Assembly (NCBI RefSeq): GCF_001295795.1
Contig: NZ_LJHY01000018.1
Coordinates: forward strand, 62,001-126,000
Length of the DNA stretch: 64,000 nt
DNA from: Novosphingobium sp. AAP83
GTDB taxonomy: Bacteria; Pseudomonadota; Alphaproteobacteria; Sphingomonadales; Sphingomonadaceae
Direction: 5' to 3'
Shown here: one piece after another, positions 56,776 to 64,000 of the stretch
Numbering within the stretch: the stretch's first letter is position 1
How the letters are laid out: each line of letters starts with the position of its first letter
The notes under the pieces: generated by a model
Told to the model about the DNA's origin: nothing
The model's database searches: none
The model's input: only the letters and a program-made list of their open reading frames with translations
Translations under genes and position numbers: made by a program

Positions 56776-57675
56776 TTGCTGTCACTACTGTCAATAACAG
56801 CATCGCTTGCCGTAGCGTCAGCGTCGGCAGCGGGCGTGAATGCCCCGATTCGCTGGGAAGATCTTGGCGTTTCGCCCATCGCGCTGGACTTGGGCTTCTT
56901 TGCCCTGAAGTGGTATTCACTGGCCTATCTTGCTGGAATCATTCTGGGATATTGGCAATTGTCCAAAATGATCCGCCAGCCCGGTGCCCCCATCGCCCAG
57001 CGCCACGCCGATGATCTGTTCTTCTATGCAACGCTTGGCATCATCCTGGGCGGCCGCCTTGGCTATGCCATGTTCTATTCGCCTGAATTGCTGACCGAAC
57101 CCCAAAACCTGATCAAGCTGTGGGAAGGCGGGATGAGCTTCCACGGCGGACTGCTCGGCGTGGTGATCGCCATCGCATGGGTTTCATGGCGCGCCGGGCT
57201 GAATTTCGTGCGGGTATGCGATTACATTTCGGTTTGCGTGCCGTTCGGCCTGCTGTTTGGCCGCCTTGCCAACTTCATGAACGGCGAATTGTGGGGGCGT
57301 GAGGCTGGTTCCGGTGTCGCCTGGGCCATGATTTTTCCCGGCGGCGGCCCCATCGCGCGTCATCCCAGCCAGCTTTACGAAGCCGCGCTTGAAGGCCTTG
57401 TATTGGCCATCGTCATGCTCGTGCTGTTCTGGCGTACAAAGGCGCGCTGGCGCACCGGCATGCTCGTGGGCACCTTCACCTTCGGCTATGCCCTCGCGCG
57501 TTTCACGGTCGAATTCTATCGTGAGCCTGACTCGCAATTGCAGGATTTTGCGATGCGCACGGGCTTTTCGATGGGCCAATGGCTGACCATTCCGATGATG
57601 GCCGTAGGCCTGTTCTTCCTGATCCGCAGCCTGATCACGAAACCGCTTTATGCCGCAGGAACCGCGCCTGCATGA
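56776..57675 (+). CDS. lgt: Prolipoprotein diacylglyceryl transferase
   Basis: Lgt transfers diacylglycerol from phosphatidylglycerol to the lipobox Cys of prolipoproteins in the inner membrane. The 299-residue protein has seven hydrophobic segments, the signature GRLANFMNGELWG, SFHGG with its His, and HPSQLYEAALEG. The start is TTG at 56776 with AGGGAG eight bases upstream. It is coupled to the next gene (ATGA). Its products would include the Wza-like lipoprotein at 1391. Confidence 0.95.
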   Translation: MLSLLSITASLAVASASAAGVNAPIRWEDLGVSPIALDLGFFALKWYSLAYLAGIILGYWQLSKMIRQPGAPIAQRHADDLFFYATLGIILGGRLGYAMFYSPELLTEPQNLIKLWEGGMSFHGGLLGVVIAIAWVSWRAGLNFVRVCDYISVCVPFGLLFGRLANFMNGELWGREAGSGVAWAMIFPGGGPIARHPSQLYEAALEGLVLAIVMLVLFWRTKARWRTGMLVGTFTFGYALARFTVEFYREPDSQLQDFAMRTGFSMGQWLTIPMMAVGLFFLIRSLITKPLYAAGTAPA

Positions 57676-58718
57676 ACGCGCCCTTGCTCGAAACCTTCGC
57701 GCGGCTGATCACCAATACCGGGCCGATCAGCATCGCGCATTACATGGCCGAATCGAACGCGCACTATTACAACAGCCGTGATCCGCTGGGCGTTGCCGGT
57801 GATTTCATCACCGCGCCCGAAATCAGCCAGATGTTCGGCGAACTGATCGGGCTGTGGCTTGCCGACATCTGGATTCGCGCTGGTCGGCCAGCCCAAGTGC
57901 ATTACGTAGAGCTTGGCCCAGGCCGTGGCACTTTGGCGCGCGATGCTTTAGGCGCAGCCAAACGCTACGGCCTCGTCCCGACCGTCCACTTCGTCGAAAC
58001 CAGTACCGCGCTCAAAGCGCTCCAACTTGAACTACACCCCCAAGCGCGCTGGCACGCCGATTTGTCGACCCTGCCCAATGACGCGCCGGTGTTGATCGTT
58101 GCCAACGAATTCCTTGATGCCCTGCCGATCCGCCAGATGGTGCGCACACAGGAAGGCTGGCGTGAACGTATGGTCGGCCTCGATCAGAACCGGCTCATCC
58201 CGATTGCCGGTTCGCAACTGATGGATAATGCCGTCCCGCAGGCGCATTGTGATGCCCCCGAAGGCGCGATTTTGGAAACCTCGCCCGCATCTGCGGCCAT
58301 TCTCTATGAAGTTTCAGGCAGGTTGGCGGCACAAGGCGGTGCAGCGCTGTTCATCGATTACGGCTATGGTGAACCAAGCTTGGGCTCATCATTGCAGGCG
58401 GTAAGGGATCATACGAAGGTGGATGTCTTTGCAGCCCCCGGAGAGGCTGACCTTACCGCGCATGTTGATTTTTCGGTGTTGGCGGCCATTGCACAATCCC
58501 GTAACGTTCGCTGGCTGGGCACGGTCGAACAAGGGTTGTGGCTGCGAGCCTTGGGAATCGAGGCGCGCGCAGATGCCCTTGCAGCCTTTGCTCCAGCCCA
58601 CACTGCGGAGATTTATGCCGGACGCGACCGGTTGATCGATCAGCAGCAAATGGGCACCCTATTCAAGGTGATGGGCCTTGCTGGTCCCAGTTGGCCCGAT
58701 GGCGCTGGATTTTCCTGA
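57672..58718 (+). CDS. Class I SAM-dependent methyltransferase, MidA/NDUFAF7 family
   Basis: The ~348-residue protein belongs to the family of mitochondrial NDUFAF7 (MidA), an arginine methyltransferase for complex I assembly. Visible signatures are GDFITAPEISQMFGELIGLW, YVELGPGRGTLARD (SAM-binding motif I), and VANEFLDALPIRQ. ATG at 57672 overlaps the lgt stop as ATGA. The bacterial substrate has not been generally established; a complex I subunit is a reasonable guess. Confidence 0.9.
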   Translation: MNAPLLETFARLITNTGPISIAHYMAESNAHYYNSRDPLGVAGDFITAPEISQMFGELIGLWLADIWIRAGRPAQVHYVELGPGRGTLARDALGAAKRYGLVPTVHFVETSTALKALQLELHPQARWHADLSTLPNDAPVLIVANEFLDALPIRQMVRTQEGWRERMVGLDQNRLIPIAGSQLMDNAVPQAHCDAPEGAILETSPASAAILYEVSGRLAAQGGAALFIDYGYGEPSLGSSLQAVRDHTKVDVFAAPGEADLTAHVDFSVLAAIAQSRNVRWLGTVEQGLWLRALGIEARADALAAFAPAHTAEIYAGRDRLIDQQQMGTLFKVMGLAGPSWPDGAGFS

Positions 58719-58765
58719 ACCTTACGCTATCGGTCACCTGCGCCCCAAAGGGTGTATTCAGACTC

Positions 58766-58784
58766 GGGAAACGCCCCGTTTCCC
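58766..58784. terminator. Hairpin in the midA-like/petA gap
   Basis: GGGAAACG (58766-58773) and CGTTTCCC (58777-58784) are perfectly complementary around a 3-base loop, in the 263-base gap before petA. There is no T-tract, so terminator, leader hairpin and operator remain open. The rest of the gap shows no gene and should hold the petABC promoter. Confidence 0.4.
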
Positions 58785-58981
58785 ATACCAAAATGCCTGT
58801 TGGCAAAGCTACGGCTTTGCGTCTATCAGGCCTCGCAAGTGGGGGCTGGCCTAGTGCACATGCACGTGCCCAGCTCTCGTGTTGGTCTGGCATTCCCTTG
58901 CGGGTTTTCCAGATCGTATCCAGTGGGCAAGTTGGACCGCGTGCGATGCGCGTGCGCGGCGGCAGCAGGCAGGGAATTTCA

Positions 58982-59545
58982 ATGGCTGATGAGGCGAGCA
59001 TCGACACTCTGGGCGTAACCGGAGAAGGCGTGCGCCGGCGCGATTTCATCAATATCGCGGCGGTGAGTTTTGCGGGTGTTGGCGGCGCTGCCGTCATTCT
59101 CCCGTTGGTAAGTCAAATGGCACCTTCGGCGGACGTTCTGGCGCAAAGTTCAACTGAAATCGACATTTCGGCGATTCAGGCAGGACAAGCGATCAAGGCC
59201 GTCTTCCGTAAGCAGCCGGTATTCATCCGCAATCTGAAGCCGGAAGAAATCAAGGCTGCAGACGACATTGACGCGTCTACGCTGCGTGATCCGCAGACGC
59301 TGGAAGAGCGTACCAAGGAAGGTAAGACCAACTGGCTTATCACCATGGGCGTTTGCACCCACCTCGGCTGCGTGCCGTTGGGCGCTGGCGAAGGTGAAGT
59401 GAAGGGCGAATTTGGCGGGTATTTCTGCCCGTGCCACGGTTCGCATTATGACACCGCAGCGCGCATCCGCAAAGGCCCGGCACCCAAGAACCTTGAGGTG
59501 CCAGAGTATTCATTCATCTCCGACACTGTCGTGAAGATCGGCTGA
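58982..59545 (+). CDS. petA: Ubiquinol-cytochrome c reductase iron-sulfur subunit (Rieske)
   Basis: The 187-residue Rieske protein of the bc1 complex has a twin-arginine-type N-terminus ([16 protein letters not shown]) that also serves as membrane anchor. The cluster motifs are CTHLGC and CPCHGS, with two Cys and two His ligands. ATG at 58982 follows AGGGAA; the open frame extends far upstream without coding character. It starts the petABC operon, 11 bases before petB. Confidence 0.96.
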   Translation: MADEASIDTLGVTGEGVRRRDFINIAAVSFAGVGGAAVILPLVSQMAPSADVLAQSSTEIDISAIQAGQAIKAVFRKQPVFIRNLKPEEIKAADDIDASTLRDPQTLEERTKEGKTNWLITMGVCTHLGCVPLGAGEGEVKGEFGGYFCPCHGSHYDTAARIRKGPAPKNLEVPEYSFISDTVVKIG

Positions 59546-59556
59546 GGACAGGACTT

Positions 59557-60849
59557 ATGAGCTATACCTGGGCGCAAGAATACAAGCCAGGCAATGGCCT
59601 GACGCAGTGGCTGGACGAAAAGCTGCCGCTGCCACGCTTTGTATTTAATGCGGTTGGTGCCGGTTATCCGGTTCCGCGCAACCTGAACTACATGTGGAAT
59701 TTCGGCGTTCTGGCCGGGTTCTGTCTGGTGCTTCAGATCGTCACTGGCGTCATCCTCGCGATGCATTACGCCGCCAATGCCGGTGTTGCGTTCGATTCGG
59801 TCGAACACATCATGCGCGACGTAAACTGGGGCTGGATGATGCGCTATGCGCACGCCAATGGCGCCTCGGCGTTCTTCGTCGTGGTCTACCTGCACATCTT
59901 CCGTGGCTTTTTCTACTCATCGTACAAAGCCCCGCGTGAGATGATCTGGCTGCTCGGTGTCACGATCTTCTTGCTGATGATGGCAACCGCCTTCATGGGC
60001 TATGTGCTTCCTTGGGGCCAAATGAGCTTTTGGGGTGCAAAGGTCATCACCGGTTTGTTCGGCGCGATCCCGTTGGTGGGTGAACCGATCCAGATCTGGC
60101 TGCTGGGTGGCTTTGCTCCCGATAACGCCGCTCTGAACCGCTTCTTCTCGCTTCACTTCCTGCTGCCGTTTGTGATTGCCGGTGTAATCATCCTGCACAT
60201 CTGGGCGCTGCACATCCCCGGTTCGTCAAACCCGACCGGCGTTGAAGTGAAGACAGAATCCGATACCGTACCGTTCCATCCGTATTACACGGCAAAGGAC
60301 GGCTTCGGGCTCGGCATCTTCCTGCTGATCTACTGCGCAATCCTGTTCTTCGCGCCGAACGCCTTGGGCCACCCGGATAACTACATCCCGGCCAACCCGC
60401 TTTCGACGCCGGCACACATCGTTCCTGAATGGTACTTCTATCCATTCTACGCGATCCTGCGCGCCTTCACGTATGACTTCTTCTTCATCCCGGCCAAGCT
60501 GATGGGCGTGCTCGCCATGTTCGGCTCGATCCTGGTTTGGTTTTTCCTGCCTTGGCTGGATACCTCGCCGGTTCGTTCTGGCCACTACCGTCCGCTGTTC
60601 CGCAAGTTCTTCTGGTTCGGTCTGATCCCGACCATGGCGGTCTTGTTCTACTGCGGCGGTGCACCGGCTGCTGAACCCTACGTGATGATCAGCCAATTGG
60701 CCTCGATCTACTACTTCGCGCACTTCCTCATCATCCTCCCGCTCGTCTCCTCGATCGAAAAGCCGGAACCACTTCCGTTCTCGATCACCGAAGGCGTCTT
60801 GGGCAAGGATGAGAGTGCAGTGCTCAACGCCCAACCTACAGCTGCCTGA
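59557..60849 (+). CDS. petB: Cytochrome b
   Basis: The 430-residue membrane subunit carries two b hemes. Eight hydrophobic segments include the heme-ligand helices ([13 protein letters not shown] and [14 protein letters not shown]). The Qo-site motif is [13 protein letters not shown]. It transfers electrons from ubiquinol across the inner membrane with PetA and PetC. The C-terminal part includes additional segments typical of proteobacterial cytochrome b. Confidence 0.97.
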   Translation: MSYTWAQEYKPGNGLTQWLDEKLPLPRFVFNAVGAGYPVPRNLNYMWNFGVLAGFCLVLQIVTGVILAMHYAANAGVAFDSVEHIMRDVNWGWMMRYAHANGASAFFVVVYLHIFRGFFYSSYKAPREMIWLLGVTIFLLMMATAFMGYVLPWGQMSFWGAKVITGLFGAIPLVGEPIQIWLLGGFAPDNAALNRFFSLHFLLPFVIAGVIILHIWALHIPGSSNPTGVEVKTESDTVPFHPYYTAKDGFGLGIFLLIYCAILFFAPNALGHPDNYIPANPLSTPAHIVPEWYFYPFYAILRAFTYDFFFIPAKLMGVLAMFGSILVWFFLPWLDTSPVRSGHYRPLFRKFFWFGLIPTMAVLFYCGGAPAAEPYVMISQLASIYYFAHFLIILPLVSSIEKPEPLPFSITEGVLGKDESAVLNAQPTAA

Positions 60850-60880
60850 CAGCAACGAAGCGTAAGAGAAAGAGAACCCC

Positions 60881-61696
60881 ATGGTCCGTCTTTTTGGTCC
60901 CCTGGTAGGCCTGTTCTTCGCCGTCGCGTTGCTCTGGTCGTTCGGAAACGGCGCCTACACCGCGATTAAGGAACCAGCTGCCGAAACAGCAGAACACGCG
61001 TTCCATCTTCTCCCCAAGGACATCAAATTCGCCAGCGATGGCGCATTTGGCAAGTTTGACAAGGCGCAGCTTCAGCGCGGCTTCCAAGTTTACAAGGAAG
61101 TCTGCTCTACCTGCCACTCGCTCAAGCATGTTGCGTTCCGCGATCTGGCTGCACTGGGCTATTCAGAAGCCGAAGTGAAGGCGATCGCCAAGCAGTGGGG
61201 CGCAAAGCAGCCAACGTTTGACGTGAAGTCGGGCGAACGTGGCGAGCGTGACAACATCGCATCGGATCACTTCCCGACGGTGTACTACGCTGGCCAGGGC
61301 GTGCCACCTGATCTCTCGTTGATCACCAAGGCACGTCACGATGGCGGCGCATATGTTGCATCATTGCTGACCGGTTATCAGGAACAGCCTGCGGAACTTC
61401 TCAAAAAGTTCCCTGACGCCAAGACTCCCGATGGCTTGTACTACAACCCTTACTTCGCCAACCTGAACCTCTCGATGCCTGCACCGATCGCAGGCGACGG
61501 ACAGGTAACCTATTCGGACGGCACCAAGGCTACTGTAGACCAGATGGCCACGGACGTATCGGCATTCCTGATCTGGACTGCCGAACCGAAGCTGGACAAG
61601 CGCAAGCAGACCGGTTGGGCAGTACTCGGCTTCCTGCTGGTTGCCACGGTTCTTGCCTATCTCGCCAAGAAGAACATCTGGGCTGACAAGCACTGA
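60881..61696 (+). CDS. petC: Cytochrome c1
   Basis: The 271-residue subunit has an N-terminal signal/anchor (GPLVGLFFAVALLWSFGNGA), heme c motif CSTCHS near residue 72, a likely axial Met in NLNLSMPAPI, and a C-terminal membrane anchor (GWAVLGFLLVATVLAYLAKK). It accepts electrons from the Rieske protein and passes them to cytochrome c. AGAGAAAGAGAACC lies before the ATG. A strong terminator follows. Confidence 0.96.
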   Translation: MVRLFGPLVGLFFAVALLWSFGNGAYTAIKEPAAETAEHAFHLLPKDIKFASDGAFGKFDKAQLQRGFQVYKEVCSTCHSLKHVAFRDLAALGYSEAEVKAIAKQWGAKQPTFDVKSGERGERDNIASDHFPTVYYAGQGVPPDLSLITKARHDGGAYVASLLTGYQEQPAELLKKFPDAKTPDGLYYNPYFANLNLSMPAPIAGDGQVTYSDGTKATVDQMATDVSAFLIWTAEPKLDKRKQTGWAVLGFLLVATVLAYLAKKNIWADKH

Positions 61697-61723
61697 TCGT
61701 TCTGCCATCAGCGAAACGACAAA

Positions 61724-61749
61724 AGGCCACCGGAAACGGTGGCCTTTTT
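61724..61749 (+). terminator. Rho-independent terminator after petC
   Basis: GGCCACCG and CGGTGGCC form a perfect 8-pair stem with a GAAA tetraloop (61724-61743), followed by six T. It ends the petABC operon. Confidence 0.95.
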
Positions 61750-61775
61750 TGTAGCCGGCGATAGGTTGATTTACG

Positions 61776-62312
61776 ATGACACCCGATGATCTCAAAGCAC
61801 TTGTGCGCTCCGTGCCAGATTTCCCCGCGCCCGGAATCCTGTTCCGCGACATCACCACACTGATCGCGCACGGCCCGGGCCTCTCGGCCACAGTTGATCA
61901 CCTCGCCGGTCTTGCCCACGGGGCCGGAGCGCAAGCGCTTGCCGGAATGGAAGCGCGCGGCTTCATCTTCGGTGCAGCGGTTGCGGCACGCATGGGTCTC
62001 GGCTTCGTGCCGATCCGCAAACCGGGCAAACTACCCGTCCCCACCATCGGCGTCGACTATGCGCTGGAATACGGCACAGACCGCTTGGAACTGGACCCCA
62101 CCGCAATCCCCGATGGACAACGCGTAGTCATGGTCGACGATCTGATCGCAACCGGCGGCACCGCACTCGCCGCAGCCGAACTTCTGCGTAGAGCAGGCGC
62201 ACAGATTACCCATGCGCTTTTCGTGATTGATCTGCCGGACCTTCACGGTGCAAGCCGGCTGCGCGAAACGGGATTAACCGTCGCATCCGTGATAGACTTC
62301 CCCGGACATTGA
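61776..62312 (+). CDS. apt: Adenine phosphoribosyltransferase
   Basis: Apt salvages adenine to AMP using PRPP. The 178-residue protein has FPAPGILFRDIT, GMEARGFIFGAAVA, and the PRPP-binding loop VVMVDDLIATGGTA. Length is typical. It follows the petC terminator, so it probably has its own promoter or depends on readthrough. Confidence 0.96.
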   Translation: MTPDDLKALVRSVPDFPAPGILFRDITTLIAHGPGLSATVDHLAGLAHGAGAQALAGMEARGFIFGAAVAARMGLGFVPIRKPGKLPVPTIGVDYALEYGTDRLELDPTAIPDGQRVVMVDDLIATGGTALAAAELLRRAGAQITHALFVIDLPDLHGASRLRETGLTVASVIDFPGH

Positions 62313-62338
62313 AAAAGGGCGGCCCACACGGACCGCCC
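62312..62338 (-). terminator. Terminator between apt and the convergent acyl-CoA synthetase
   Basis: GGGCGG (62317-62322) pairs with CCGCCC (62333-62338). On the minus strand a run of five T follows (62316-62312), so it serves the leftward synthetase gene, and may also stop apt transcripts. Confidence 0.8.
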
Positions 62339-62363
62339 TCAATCAATTCCAGCGATATGCAGT

Positions 62364-64000
62364 TTAATCCACCAGCATCAATGCATCGAGCGCAACCACG
62401 CCTTCACCCACTGGATGCAGAATAACGGGGTTCAAGTCGATCTCGCGAATCGATGGTTCGGCGCGCAGCACTTGCCCGACCTTGACGATCAGCTTGGCAA
62501 GGGCCGCAACGTCGAGCGCCGGTGAACCGCGATAACCGCTGAGCAACACTGCACTCTTGAGCTTCATCAATTCGGCCACAACCGCCTCTTCAGTAAGGTC
62601 CGCCGTCAACAGGCGCACGTCTTGCAGGATTTCGGCGGTCACCCCGCCAAAGCCTGCCAGCACGACAGGACCCCATTCAGGATCGTTCTTGGCGCCGACG
62701 ATCATTTCCATGCCGCGCTTGCCCATTGCCTCAATCAGCACGCCATCAAGCGTGACGGCCGAGGAATAGGCCGCCACATTGCTGTGAATGCGGTCCCAAG
62801 CCTCACGCACCGCAGCGCCATTGGCAAGGTTCAGGATAACCCCGCCAGCATCGCTCTTGTGCCCGAGCGCGGCTGCCTGCGCCTTCATCGCCACAGGATA
62901 GCCAATGCCATCGGCCACCGCGACTGCGGTATCAGCACTCGCGGCAAATCCGCCCTTGGGGAACGAAAGGCCGATCGGCCCGAGCAATGCCTTCGACTTG
63001 TATTCCGGGATAACGCCAGAAACTACATCGAGGCCTGCCAGTGGCGTTGCCGGAAGATCGTTCACACCAAGATCCTGCGCCGCCCAATGGGTAAGCCGTG
63101 TGATCGCCCTCAAAGCGCGTTCAGTGGACGAGAACCAAGGGATGCCCGCCGCCCGCAGCGCCGCAATGCGCTCGGCCGGAACTTCTGCACCCTCGTCCAG
63201 ACCCGCGAAGATAACCGGCTTGGTCAGCACTTTACCTTCGACAGCAGCCATGATCGCCGGGAATTTGATCGCGCAAGTAATCGCCTCGGCCTGAATGATC
63301 CCGGCAACCACGGTGCCCACGCGATCATCCGCGAGGAGGGCTTCGATGCAGCGCGTGTAAATCGTCGGTTCCGAAAGCCCTTGGGCCGTAATATCCAGCG
63401 GGTTCGAAACCGGCACAAACACCGGCAATGCCGCGCGGAGCATCGGCGAATCTTCATCATGCAAATCGGCCAGCGGCAGTTCCAGTTCTTCGGCCAGATC
63501 AAGCGTCAGCGCCTTGAACGCGCCCGATTCACCCAGCACTACGGTCGCGCCCGATGGCAAAGCCGCACACCGCACCGCGATTTCCGCAATATCGCCAAGC
63601 TCTTGCAGCGTTTCGGCAAAGATCACCCCGGCCCGCGCCACCATTTCGCGCATCAGCTTGTAATCGCCTGCCATCGCTCCGGTGTGCGTCGCAGCCGATT
63701 CGCGCGCAGCGCTCGATTTGCCCGGATGCAGCAACACCACAGGCTTGCCCGCAGCCTTGGCCCGTCGCGCCGCCGCCAGAAATGCCTGAGGCTTGCGGAA
63801 TTGCTCAACAATCATCGCAATCGCATGCGTGTCAGGCTGATCAACCAGCCAATCGACATAGTCCTCAACGCCGCTTGCCGCTTCGTTGCCGGTCGATACC
63901 GAATAAGACACCCCGCATTCGCGCGACAGAAGCATGGTGCCCAAAACCGCCGCCATAGCGCCCGATTGCGAAACGATGCCCACCGCGCGGTTGCCCGCAG
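62364..64000 (-). CDS. ADP-forming acyl-CoA synthetase (acetate--CoA ligase family), partial
   Basis: The frame stays open to the right edge, so the N-terminus (CoA-binding domain) is outside the window. About 545 residues are visible. VGIVSQSGAMAAVLG begins the succinyl-CoA synthetase-like part; ESAATHTGAMAGDYKLM contains the probable phospho-His; the last ~230 residues form an ATP-grasp domain (GYPVAMKAQAAALGHKSDAG, GAKNDPEWGPVVLAGFGG). It would form an acyl-CoA with ATP to ADP conversion, or run in reverse. Substrate unknown. Confidence 0.9.
   Translation of the reverse strand, partial: AGNRAVGIVSQSGAMAAVLGTMLLSRECGVSYSVSTGNEAASGVEDYVDWLVDQPDTHAIAMIVEQFRKPQAFLAAARRAKAAGKPVVLLHPGKSSAARESAATHTGAMAGDYKLMREMVARAGVIFAETLQELGDIAEIAVRCAALPSGATVVLGESGAFKALTLDLAEELELPLADLHDEDSPMLRAALPVFVPVSNPLDITAQGLSEPTIYTRCIEALLADDRVGTVVAGIIQAEAITCAIKFPAIMAAVEGKVLTKPVIFAGLDEGAEVPAERIAALRAAGIPWFSSTERALRAITRLTHWAAQDLGVNDLPATPLAGLDVVSGVIPEYKSKALLGPIGLSFPKGGFAASADTAVAVADGIGYPVAMKAQAAALGHKSDAGGVILNLANGAAVREAWDRIHSNVAAYSSAVTLDGVLIEAMGKRGMEMIVGAKNDPEWGPVVLAGFGGVTAEILQDVRLLTADLTEEAVVAELMKLKSAVLLSGYRGSPALDVAALAKLIVKVGQVLRAEPSIREIDLNPVILHPVGEGVVALDALMLVD

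Noticed and set aside
58982..59545. Longer petA starting at 58538
   Set aside because: The extra 148 codons overlap the previous gene and lack coding character. The ATG at 58982 has a ribosome binding site and the expected twin-arginine N-terminus.

Overview
This window looks like a chromosomal segment of a GC-rich alphaproteobacterium, most likely a member of the Sphingomonadales. The evidence is gene content and order: ftsE-ftsX-ydcF-plsC, hisC-tyrA, lgt-midA-like, petABC-apt, rpmI-rplT near pheST, a bioBFD operon and a glnK-amtB pair. No phage, plasmid, insertion sequence or CRISPR array was seen. Genes are densely packed. Many neighbours share the 4-base overlap NTGA (ATGA, GTGA, TTGA and apparently CTGA), so translational coupling is common.

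Layout. (1) 1-8.1 kb is a surface polysaccharide locus: a GT2 glycosyltransferase cut by the left edge, a Wza-like export lipoprotein, phosphomannose isomerase and GDP-mannose pyrophosphorylase, a GH130-family protein, and a large GT4 glycosyltransferase with an extra C-terminal domain. It implies a mannose-containing glycan. (2) 8.3-9.5 kb holds an orphan TonB-like protein and a single-domain response regulator. (3) 9.5-16.8 kb is a soluble NAD-dependent molybdenum formate dehydrogenase operon (fdsG-fdsB-mobA-fdsA-fdsD-fdhD) behind a LysR-type regulator; ATAG-N7-CTAT-type operators precede both the regulator and fdsG. (4) 17-19.8 kb is bioBFD. (5) 19.9-30.5 kb is a two-partner secretion locus: a ~2,490-residue exoprotein made of GLUG, YDG and MBG repeats, its Omp85-type transporter, and an inverted sulfotransferase gene between them. 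(6) 30.6-36 kb carries tRNA-Leu(GAG), a zinc-ribbon membrane protein, ftsEX, a DUF218 protein, a PlsC-like acyltransferase and a divergent Nramp-family transporter. (7) 36-38.7 kb has a ParDE-like toxin-antitoxin pair with a palindromic operator, then tyrA and hisC. (8) 39-41 kb is glnK-amtB behind a strong sigma-54 promoter match. (9) 41-50.2 kb runs leftward: rpmI, rplT, an AraC-family regulator, pheS, pheT, an aldose epimerase-like gene, prfC, an alpha/beta hydrolase and an EEP-family nuclease with an apparent CTG start. (10) 50.4-56.6 kb has metA with a structured leader, yqgE/algH, glnD and an acyl-CoA ligase. (11) 56.8-64 kb has lgt, a MidA-like methyltransferase, petABC (cytochrome bc1), apt, and an ADP-forming acyl-CoA synthetase running off the right edge.

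How the parts connect. GlnD, GlnK (with Tyr51) and AmtB form one nitrogen-sensing circuit within the window. ManA and ManC supply GDP-mannose to the glycosyltransferases beside them. MobA and FdhD mature the molybdenum cofactor for FdsA. The least familiar material is the metA leader RNA, the TPS locus (a sulfotransferase between the partners and a transporter lacking the usual VRGF/Y motif), the GT4/GH130 pair, and the CTG-started nuclease.
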